The notes beneath the pieces are model-generated. The model did no database searches. It was not told where the DNA came from and saw only the letters and a program-made list of their open reading frames with translations. From positions 5,272,501 through 5,336,500 of the forward strand of contig OX419761.1 of assembly GCA_948567375.1 (NCBI GenBank): a stretch of 64,000 nucleotides of DNA. The letters run 5' to 3'. The position numbers and the translations under genes are program-made. This document shows, piece by piece, positions 47,101-54,990 of the stretch (position 1 is its first letter; every line of letters begins with the position of its first letter). The stretch is from Lunularia cruciata. Lineage: Eukaryota > Streptophyta > Marchantiopsida > Lunulariales > Lunulariaceae.

Positions 47101-50100
47101 GAGCGAAGAATAAGAGGACAGGATATAAAGTGTATCATAACCAGCGCTATGGACGCTGGAGTCCTGAGACGCTAAACAGCTAAAGGAAGCAGAAGCAGAA
47201 AACGTATGAAGATATATATTCAGGCATGAGAGCAGAAGCCGTTCGAAGAACGGGGGATCCAGAGCTCATTACGTGCAAATGGTGTGCATATGAATACATG
47301 AATACGTGCAAATGGTGTGCATATGAAGTGTAAACATGATATTGGAGTTATGAGGACAGAAGCCGTTCTTCGGGGGATCCAGAACTCAATAAACATGATA
47401 TGTGCAAATCGAGATGAGCAATGAAACCCTAAATAAGGTAAAGAATATAACACATTTAATGCGAGGTTAAGCACAAACGACATATCACTATATCCTGATC
47501 AACAGTAGAGAACAGTTATACATCAGCGCTAAGTAGTGAAATAGACAAGCTGTAATTGTCTATTTCACTAACCCACGAGTCAAAACTAAACCAATCAAGA
47601 GAACTGAAATTGGCAGACTGTACAGAAAACATGCATAGAAACCATGAAGCAAAACAACTAATGTGAATTGGGGCGAAGGGGAAGAGAGTGGATGGTCTCT
47701 AGGCCGAGAAGGAGCGACTCGTCAAAGGACTGGAAAGAGTATATCACAACAAGAACTATGGACGCTTGAGTCCTGAGACACTAAACAAACTGAGGGAAGC
47801 AGAAGGCAGCCATAGTAAACCTCCACTAAAACACATGGGACTTCATCAGTGCCTCGAGCAGTGCCGAAGTAACTGAGCAAGTGTCAGTACCCCTGGTACT
47901 GAGTTTCTGCTCGAAAACTCATGAGTGCCAAGGCAAACTCGGTTGCTTCCAACAGTGCCGCTCAGGGTAAGGGAAAGGCTGTAACGTATGAAGCTTAAAA
48001 TCCACACAAAGGGCAGCAACAGTAATAAGCAGAACGACTGTGCAATGCAAATAAATCAGCATCTGAAGGAAGAAAATGAAATCGTGAGCAGGAGTAAGGT
48101 ACTCAAGATATACCTGGTTAAAGCCTGAAAGGAAACAAATATTAGTATCGAAAGCAAGTAAAAACTAGCAGAACTACTCGATGATGCCAACAAATGAAGG
48201 TGGTAAATTACCCGAGTGAAATCACCGAAGAAGAGAGTAAGGAACTGAGTCAGAAGGCACGGGAAGGAGCAAGTCGTTTGACACTCAAAGAAGACAGTAG
48301 GGAGCGAGTCCAAAGACACAGGGAAAGAGCAGGTCATTTGTCACAGAAACGGGGGCGAAAGTTCACAGAGTAAAGCAGCAGGAGCAGCAACCAAAGATGG
48401 AACGAAAACAATAATCGAAAGAGGGGAAAGGGGACCAGGAAGGGGGAAAGGGGGGAAGGGGGAGGGGGTTTCGAGAGGAGTGCCTTGGGTGCTTTGAGGG
48501 GCATCGGGTACTGTGAAGGAGAAGGGCAGCAGGCAGTATGGGCCCATGTGTCAGTAAATAAACCAGCAAGTACTAGTACTTATGAGAAACACTTCTGGTG
48601 GGCTTGGACAGGAGCTCCTCGTCTGGTTGAGAGAACAGAATTTCTCAAGTCTCTATAGATGCTCTTACCATGATAACCACGGATGTCCTTTTCTCTTTGT
48701 AAGACAGAGCGAAACTTCCTCCAAATGAGGTGTATAGGGTAGTTTTCAGAGACAAAGTTGTAGATAAGTTTCCTGCATGCTACCAGATATGATATTTTAT
48801 TATTGCAAACTCTCCTGTATCTAACACACTCGGATTTGATAACGCCTAATTTGCAATTCGAAAAAATATCAGAGAGAACATGAGGTAGAGAGATGATCTT
48901 GATTTTAGCAAAATGGGGCAACTCTTTCTTGTCATAGATGGAGACGAAGATGTGAGAGTCATCCTGAGTAATTCTGCAGTCAAGATAGTTACAATGAGTG
49001 CCAAAGTGGGTCCGTACCAACTCGCAGGAAAGTCTAGGGTAGATCCCTCCTCCTCTGGGAGCGTCATCCATATACATGAAATCCCTAAAGTATGAAGATA
49101 TATATAAGTATGAAGAGAAGTATAGGTTAAAACGTTCAAGAAGAAGCATCCTGGCTTGTTATTTTGATATTCACATTTAGGGCCAAAATATGTAAGAGGA
49201 GATAAAATCATAATCTTAAATCCCCGAAAGTTTGTATTTTTTTCTCCTTACAGACTGACTGTGCAACTAGCAACCAGGCCCTCTCCTGTAACCCTAGGAA
49301 AGACTGAACTTTGCACCGTGGAATAAGAAGGTTTGCATCGATTGCAGTCTCTGTACTCAGTAGCAAGAATGTCCAAAGATTGGGCCTTACAAGAGAGAGT
49401 ATAAGTGGTTCGGCTTCTTCAAGAGCGCTAACCAAAAGTTCAATGAAACGACCTGCTGCAACTAGGAGGCAGACAGCTTTATGCATTCCTATTAGGCCGA
49501 GAACTTACAGGCATCATGCGACCACGTCCTGCTCCACGACCGCGCCCACCCCCTCCTCCAGGACCACCGTCTTGCGTGCGCTGCTGTTGCATGTTCGGAT
49601 CCCCTGACGACTCCTGGATGCCAGCGGCAGCAGCCAGCTCCGGAGGTAGATCAGGATCGTACTCCTGTCGAAAAGCACAGCAGTACAGCAACAACTTTCT
49701 TTTACACTTACAGAGAGATTCCTTTTACAAGTAACAGCACTTTGGTAACGAGAGCTGGACCTCTGGACCATCTCTTAGAGAGTCACCCATGGAACGAATG
49801 AGAGAGGTGTCCATGCAGCTCTCTTTCATGGCAACCTGTTAATGATTCCGTAACACAGGCAGAATTCTTGGTAACAAAATACAACATTTTGGCAAGTACT
49901 CACCTGCTCAGATCGTCCACTTTCATACACCCGAATTTTGCTCTGCATGGTTGCTTCAAGACGCAACTGGGCCTATATAATTCATGAAAACTAGCGCACT
50001 AGTCAGGAAAGGCACATATAATTTCCCAAATCTAGATCCAAATTAGTAAACTTGATTAATTTGCTCACTACCTACCTAGCTAAAAAGGCCCATTCCAGTC

Positions 50101-53100
50101 AAACTACCTTATCAAAATTTGCTATGACATCCAGACAAGTCCAACCAAAGCCCTGTCATCAAATGTACGGAAAACCATGAGGACAACATACCAATTGTCG
50201 ACAGTACTGCTTCCAGCTATTCTCGTTGAAACCAAAATTGAAGTAATCTGTCATGTCTATACCGGGTCTTCGCCAGGGTTTGTCCTCAAGACCATCAAGA
50301 TCAACATCGAAAACCGTTCTGTATAATCAACAAACACGGCAAAGTTTACTTAGTTGCATTTCACCCAAGAAACTGAGATGAGCTTCTGAAATGACAGTCC
50401 GAAATGTGGAGCCACCACATAAGCTTTATGTTGGTTGAACCCCTCGATATGCAGTTTGAATTAGAGTCGAGTGATTGCAAAAATCTTTACAGGCACAAGG
50501 CACAGAACGGATTTGAAAGGATAAGTTTATGGTCGATATGTCCTTTCAGACTAGCACTTCACTTCTTTTGTACAATGTGTTTGATTCTCAGATAGAGGCA
50601 CCTAGATAAACACAAACTATGAAACTTTTGCAGACAAGTAGATCACAATTCACACCTGACAGCCGTTATATTGCACACGACAGGTATATTAAGTAATGGA
50701 ATCCACTAATGGCTATGCCAATGACAGGCAGAGCAGATTATGATGTAAAATGTGAAAGGCCTTGGACCTTGGACTTCTGCTTCAAAGCAACACATTCCGC
50801 CTAATGATTAAGATCCAGCTTTCGCCTTTTTCCCTTATCACATATCCTAACATGCAGCTGAAAGAGGACAGCATCTTACTTGGTCGGTGGAAGATTGAAC
50901 TCCATTCCGTTCGGAAAGCCACGCGAACCACCCCATGGAGCCATCCCTCCACCACCTTGAGAAGGCCTTGGTCCAGAAGACCCTCTTCCACCACCACTAG
51001 ACCAGTCCCCACGACCACCACCTTTCCCAGGTCCCCAACCTCCAGCCGGTATACCAGGAGCACCTCGTCCACCTGCGACTGTTGGTTGTGGTGAACCCTG
51101 ACTTGGAGGAGCCATCCCCGAAGAAACTGCAGCTCCTGGTCGCACATACTGCGTAACCAATGCATAAAATTTACTGAAACAGATCCAATTTTCTACCTTA
51201 CCATCACTATTCGAACCGTATCCAATTCTCAAAAAACTGAGGATGATAAATAGTCGCTGTTCGCTACCTATAAGGTACCCAAATAAAACCTTGGAATTCT
51301 ATCCTGTAGCAGACATTGATAATGTCAGCTGTTTAGATTACAAGTACCGCACTGCAAGCAGACACTACGCTACTAGTAACCAACTTGCACGTCGAGTCTC
51401 AGGCAGCTCAATGCAAGTAAAGAAAATGATTTTGGACCCCAAGGAAAACTGCACAACGAGAACATTAGAGTTGTAACAAATCAGAAAATGCGGGCACATA
51501 TGCATCCCAACATCAGGTTAAGGACACACAAGTGTTGCGGCGTCAATTGTAGAGCTCCAAGAAGACTAATACGGAAATATTCACCACTAAATTGATCGCG
51601 TCACCGTATCGAATCAGGAAAGAAGTCAGTTTACATTTGAGGAAGCATAAATATATATGGTCAATTCCGTTCGTACCACATTTCATACCAATGTCTGTAA
51701 ATACCCTGCTTACTCCTACTGTCCGGCTGTCACTTATGTCCTCGCGAGACTGAGTCCTCGTCTGTGACGATTGGCTGCCAGAGGACACAGCCGCCTCAAA
51801 TGCAAGATCAGGGCGGCTTCTGTCCAATCGTCTGTGACGATGCTCGCGGAGCCACAGTCTCGCGAGGACAGAAACGGGAACCGCCTACTGTCTGGCTCCT
51901 TCCTGCTCTAAGGAGAAAGACAAAGAACCATCCAGAGAGGAAAGAAAGGAGGAAGCCAGAGAACAATCCAGGAAATACAAGGACAGGAGGAAGACAGAGA
52001 AGAGTCACGGAAGTAACCGGGGAAGAAAGGGTAAGATAGGGAACAACTCGGGAAGAGACTGGGAACGTGTCGACCTGGAAGAACTAAGGAAAGTAAGCGG
52101 GGAAGAATATGGGAAGGAACAGAGAAAAAGCACGAGGAATATGGCAACGTCGACATCAAACGTCCAATTCCGTATCAGGATTTAAAGTGTTGTTCTGACT
52201 TTACAAGCAGAACAGACAAAATGACCTATAATTGCACGGAGGTTAAGTGAGCCTCCTGCCATTCATTGAACTTTGCCACAGAAGAAACAGGAAACAGATG
52301 AAAACCCTTAGAAAAAACGAGGACGAAGCGAGAGGCAATCCAGAAGAACCCCGGAATACTAGGAAAAAGTGTAGAAAACAAAAAAGACCCTTTATGGCTG
52401 ATCAAATGTAAGAGAAATGAAGGTCATTCCCCCATGAGCAAATTTCCCGTTGTATGAAAGTTGCATCCAACTCTCAAAAAACATTGATGGTACCTTGTAT
52501 TGCATGTGATGAGCATGATACCCTTGGCCACTGTAACCTATGCGTGGAACGCCAGGACTCGCTCCTCCTGGTGCGCTCCCTTTCCCACTTTGACCTCTTT
52601 CTTCTGCACCAGGAGCCCTGTCTGTCCCTAATGCCAGCGCAGCACCTGCGAGTCCAGGCAGGACATCTGCAGATAAAGGTTGTTCCTCCCATTCCTGCTC
52701 CTCGATGGGTAAGGCATCATCATCTCCCGCAACTATAACTAAGTCCTCTTCGTCCTCATCTTCACTACCTTCTATAGCATCCCCGTCAGCTGGTCTTTCA
52801 GTGCCTGCATACATCGGAGTCTCATCATTCAAGACAATCTGCAAGTCGTCTTCGCTGTCACTGTCATCCCACTCTTCAGCCTCGGCTTCACCTCCTTCTT
52901 CAACCCCAGCATCATCCCCTTCCTCCCATGCTTCTCCCATTTCCTGCCCTTCTGTCTCATCCTCATTCGCAAACTCGGCTTGAGGATGACCGCTGCTAGA
53001 CAAGCCCACTTGCGAACTCATCTGCAGAGACACATCATTCCCGTGCGACAGCCTGTGCGAACTCGTGGGATCGTTATCGAGTGGCACGCCACGATTCGAG

Positions 53101-53672
53101 AATGTATCGAATATGCGATTTTGGAAAGATACGGTATCCCTAACAACGCCCCGTTCTCCCCCTCCACTCATGCTACCAACCCCTCCCAAGGGTATTTCCA
53201 GACTTTTACCAATAAGATCACCTGCACTATTCGGCCTGTCCTCGTCCGAAAGATCAAAGTTATTATCTTCCGCACTCTCCAGTACTCTTGCATCGTCCTG
53301 AGATTCTTTGTTCTTCTCAATTCTGAAGGTAGAGATCGGTTTATTGTCGACTCTCCGCAAGGGGCTATGGGCCTTCATGGGGGTATCCAGGGTGACCCCA
53401 TACAGCTGCCCGTACAACAGCAGCTCATCATTATCCACTTCCTTCTCCGCCAGTCCGGATTGTGTACCGCTGCGATTAGTAGTAGGTGGCAATGAAGGAG
53501 CTTTAGCCGCCGGTGCAAGTGAGGACGATGAGGATCCATAAAGTAGCTCTTCCTCATCCTCGTCGTAAATATCTCCATCCCTCTCGCTGCCAAACTGCTC
53601 CGAGGTCAAGCTTTTACCTACTTCCGGACCGATATCCGCATACAGATCCCCAAACTCGTCATCGACATCCAT
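40474..53672 (-). CDS. FIPS5-like: FIP1-like polyadenylation factor (FIP1[V]/FIPS5 type), ten coding exons
   Basis: Fip1 is the CPSF subunit that binds poly(A) polymerase and tethers it to the cleavage complex in the nucleus. The coding exons I traced are 52494-53672, 50880-51148, 50192-50318, 49904-49972, 49509-49664, 44592-44693, 43804-44189, 43504-43632, 42036-43347 and 40474-41160. All junctions are GT-AG and phases agree, giving about 1471 residues. Residues 6-13 are FGDLYADI, the Fip1 N-terminal box. Residues 1-393 are acidic, 394-482 Gly-rich. The Fip1 motif [20 protein letters not shown] starts near residue 502. [17 protein letters not shown] follows in exon 5, and the C-terminal half is RD/RE/RS-rich. 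It ends ARKRRWGNG. The length exceeds Arabidopsis FIP1[V] (about 1200). The start is the first ATG before the FGDLY box. No disabling change was seen. Confidence 0.92.
42036..43347 (-). CDS. FIPS5-like: FIP1-like exon 9: RS/RD/RE-rich region
   Basis: Acceptor GTCCAG|TCGG, donor GACAAG|GTACC, 1312 bp. It begins [15 protein letters not shown] and continues as a very long Arg/Asp/Glu/Lys/Ser-rich segment ([14 protein letters not shown]-like words), typical of splicing and 3'-processing factors and of the RNA-binding C-terminus of plant FIP1. A candidate nuclear signal, SKKRKVD, lies near its end. Confidence 0.9.
43504..43632 (-). CDS. FIPS5-like: FIP1-like exon 8: proline-rich
   Basis: Acceptor CTTCAG|GGG, donor CTCG|GTGAGT, 129 bp. 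It encodes [20 protein letters not shown] and [20 protein letters not shown]. Both split codons complete as Arg. Confidence 0.88.
43804..44189 (-). CDS. FIPS5-like: FIP1-like exon 7: acidic then Met/Pro/Gly-rich
   Basis: Acceptor ATGCAG|ATAG, donor GGAAG|GTAAAT, 386 bp, phase 2. It begins [12 protein letters not shown], has an acidic [13 protein letters not shown] run, then Met/Gly/Pro-rich sequence ([20 protein letters not shown]). Confidence 0.9.
44592..44693 (-). CDS. FIPS5-like: FIP1-like exon 6
   Basis: Acceptor CCGTAG|CCT, donor ATTCAG|GTACAT, 102 bp, phase 0. It encodes [20 protein letters not shown] and [14 protein letters not shown], joining IVLQD of exon 7 to give the plant FIP1 DSDAVIQIVLQD box. 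It was found by homology and is open only between its splice sites. Confidence 0.9.
45340..47950. repeat. Complex head-to-tail repeat array with a conserved hairpin
   Basis: A ~50-bp module (AGAAGCCGTTC...GAACGGG..ATCCAGA, then CTCAT, GTGCAAAT) starts near 45351, 45883, 46641, 47233 and 47356. Longer blocks also recur: 45427-45760 matches 47399-47720, 45930-46480 matches 46690-47190, and 46440-46615 matches 47750-47935. All copies keep one orientation, indicating unequal exchange. Four of the five modules keep a perfect CCGTTC-NNN-GAACGG stem with a different triloop. Confidence 0.85.
48249..48352. repeat. Short tandem duplication in intron 5
   Basis: Two diverged ~55-bp units share GAGTC..A.GCAC.GGGAA.GAGCA, GGT/CGTTTGACAC-like words, starting near 48249 and 48307. 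Confidence 0.6.
48580..49089 (-). pseudogene. Reverse-transcriptase-like fragment with YMDD box
   Basis: An uninterrupted minus frame (to the stop at 48580) reads [60 protein letters not shown] and VRYRRVCNN. The YxDD box, FLD/YLD about 35 residues later, a following S-x-Y-D-K-R/K box and a late R-x-x-R-x-C/A block match an RT-type ORF common as 'hypothetical' proteins in algae and invertebrates. RT fingers and the first catalytic Asp are missing, so it is 5'-truncated. The upstream limit is a TATGAAGATATATATA tract that also borders the intronic repeats. It lies in intron 5 in the gene's sense orientation. The family assignment is by memory. Confidence 0.5.
49509..49664 (-). CDS. FIPS5-like: FIP1-like exon 5
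   Basis: Acceptor CGACAG|GAG, donor GCCT|GTAAGT, 156 bp, phase 0. It encodes [17 protein letters not shown], a plant FIP1 signature, then a Gly/Arg-rich [17 protein letters not shown] run. The 4.8-kb intron follows. Confidence 0.93.
49904..49972 (-). CDS. FIPS5-like: FIP1-like exon 4
   Basis: Acceptor ATATAG|GCC, donor GAGCAG|GTGAG, 69 bp, phase 0 at both ends. It encodes [20 protein letters not shown] and SEQ, matching the conserved helix after the Fip1 motif. Confidence 0.92.
50192..50318 (-). CDS. FIPS5-like: FIP1-like exon 3: Fip1 motif
   Basis: Acceptor TACAG|AACGG, donor ATTG|GTATG, 127 bp. It encodes [18 protein letters not shown] followed by [20 protein letters not shown] and CRQL. 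This is the defining Fip1 motif (Pfam Fip1), the CPSF30-binding segment in known complexes. All core aromatic and Asp/Asn residues are present. Confidence 0.95.
50880..51148 (-). CDS. FIPS5-like: FIP1-like exon 2: glycine-rich linker
   Basis: Acceptor ACGCAG|TATGTG, donor CCAA|GTAAGA, phase 2. It reads [11 protein letters not shown], then Gly/Pro-rich [20 protein letters not shown], and ends [20 protein letters not shown] and EF-LP are conserved around this junction in plant FIP1. Confidence 0.9.
51715..51898. mobile_element. Small foldback insertion in intron 1 of FIP1
   Basis: Perfect 16-bp inverted arms, TGTCCTCGCGAGACTG (51737-51752) and CAGTCTCGCGAGGACA (51855-51870), enclose about 100 bp. 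Inside, CGTCTGTGACGAT is directly repeated (51759, 51829). Outside, CCTACTGTCCGGCT (51715) and CCTACTGTCTGGCT (51885) form a direct repeat. The arms are very CpG-rich. It could be a tiny MITE. Confidence 0.55.
52494..53672 (-). CDS. FIPS5-like: FIP1-like exon 1: acidic N-terminus
   Basis: It encodes 393 residues from [15 protein letters not shown] to YHAHHMQYK. The FGDLY box is the part of Fip1 proteins that contacts poly(A) polymerase and CstF77 in other species. Acidic runs ([22 protein letters not shown]) dominate the second half. The donor is CAAG|GTACC at 52493. The frame can be read on past it, but the next homologous residues (YVRPGAA) lie in exon 2, which fixes this donor. Confidence 0.9.
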
Positions 53673-54875
53673 CTCTTCAGGCCCCTATCAGGTACACATG
53701 GAGTGACGAATCAAGCTGGGGCAACTGTATCACCAGAATTTTGCTGTTCTAATTTTGATCTCAATGGTCAACCCCTACAATCCTCCTTGCCTCTGCACCA
53801 CTCTGCCTCATGCCTCAATATGCAGGGATTCCCCACTCTCCGGCCGATGATGAGGTGGTTCAGATTCCTTCGAAAACCATGTAGCTCTAGGCGCGACCGA
53901 AGTCGGAAAACGTTAGCACCAACCACATCGAGAAACTTCACTTCTCACAATTTCGTAATCACCAAACTGCAGCAAAAGCGGACTCTCGTTAACACAGACA
54001 CTTCCTCCAGAAGGCAAACCAGATAATAAACCACGCACTACATCACACACTCTAACAAACCACTTAACACATGTTCCACCTCAAAAGCAATGGGTCTCAA
54101 TCTCACGTAAACTTCAGCCATCCAGCTCCCTCCCTCTCCAACACATCGCAATTCCTTCTCTCGTCCTGACCGCGCTTCTTCTTCTCCTTCGTAATTAATA
54201 ATCACTTGCATGTGCGTCACAAGATCACCAATACACAGCAGTATCCAATTCTCGAAAGTGCATGCAAGCCTGGTGAGCCAATCCCTCCCCACCTACAGGA
54301 GAGGGTTCTCCTCAGATCTGTCGTCCTCCTTCTGCTACCTCCTTCCCCCCCAGCCAGCCTAACTCGACCTCCAGGCGCACCTCCGAGCTCATACTCCTCC
54401 TCCAGCTCCTCGTCCCCTCACTAGCTCTCCTCCCCCCGCGCCAGGTTCCCTGCAACGCCAGCTGCTTCTTCTTTGATCTGAAGCCGGCCCATCGGGGAAA
54501 GAGACCTAAGCGGAACCCCTTCTATTCTTATTCCGCTGCCGTTCCACCCATAGGAGCACGTTCCAGTTGTCCCGGGCCGATGCCACCCACAGATGCCCTC
54601 TCACGCTCGCCTCTCTAGTTCCAATATCTCCGTGCTTTCTGTCCACCTTTCATTGCCGGTAGAGCGTTCCATTACTACTGGCATTCGTTCTTCTAAGCTA
54701 TGCGTGCTCCAAGCCAGTGCCAACCGGTCACCGCAGGTCACTTGACCAATTGTTGGCGGTTCTTCAGTGTTGTCGCTGTTCCGAGCCGTGGAGACCACCT
54801 GCTTAGGAAATTATGATCCTAGACCAACTTGAGCTATAAAGATTCTTCATTATTCTTTCGAAACGCTTCGAAATG
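53673..54875 (-). promoter_or_regulatory. 5' flank and likely 5' UTR/promoter of the FIP1-like gene
   Basis: No homologous coding sequence lies upstream of the ATG. From 54090 to 54480 the sense strand is strongly GA-rich (the plus strand is a CT-rich tract with CTCCTCC runs), typical of plant core promoters and 5' UTRs. CpG density is high to about 54800. I could not place a TATA box or transcription start. Confidence 0.45.
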
Positions 54876-54990
54876 GAAAAAGGCGACCGCGTAGAGAACA
54901 CGAAGGATGGAAGACCCTATCAAGGGAGAGACGAAAAAAGTACAAGCCGTACAAGGGAGAGACGAAAAAGTAAAATGGGCTAGGCCCCTT
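54876..54990 (+). repeat. GGCGACC short-repeat family, copy 6 (internally duplicated)
   Basis: It reads AAAAAGGCGACCGCGTAG, GATGGAAGACCCTATCAAG, then GGGAGAGACGAAAAA twice around AGTACAAGCCGTACAAG, and ends in a GGGCTAGGCCCC hairpin. It marks the right edge of the GC-richer island. Confidence 0.8.

Larger units (their letters stand above)
44694..49508 (-). other. Intron 5 of the FIP1-like gene, 4.8 kb, repeat-loaded
   Basis: It is bounded by GCCT|GTAAGT and CCGTAG|CCT. The other introns are about 150-1350 bp. It contains the repeat array at 45340-47950, a short tandem repeat near 48249-48352, a G-run tract on the plus strand (48420-48480) and the RT-like fragment at 48580-49089. Confidence 0.85.

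Noticed and set aside
45340-47950. snoRNA cluster in intron 5
   Set aside because: I looked for C/D and H/ACA boxes. Near-matches occur (GATGATGT), but no consistent box pairs with a closing stem in successive repeats.
48580-49149. A functional host exon or gene for the YMDD frame
   Set aside because: It lies wholly in an intron of the conserved gene. Its first 21 residues come from a TATGAAGATATA repeat tract, and it lacks half of the RT domain.
52705-53495. Plus-strand frames of 90-170 codons opposite FIP1 exon 1
   Set aside because: They are antisense shadows of a low-complexity Glu/Asp/Ser-rich exon.
54601-54798. Minus-strand 65-codon frame upstream of FIP1
   Set aside because: No homology and no clear link to the FIP1 start. 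It is likely promoter sequence with chance openness.
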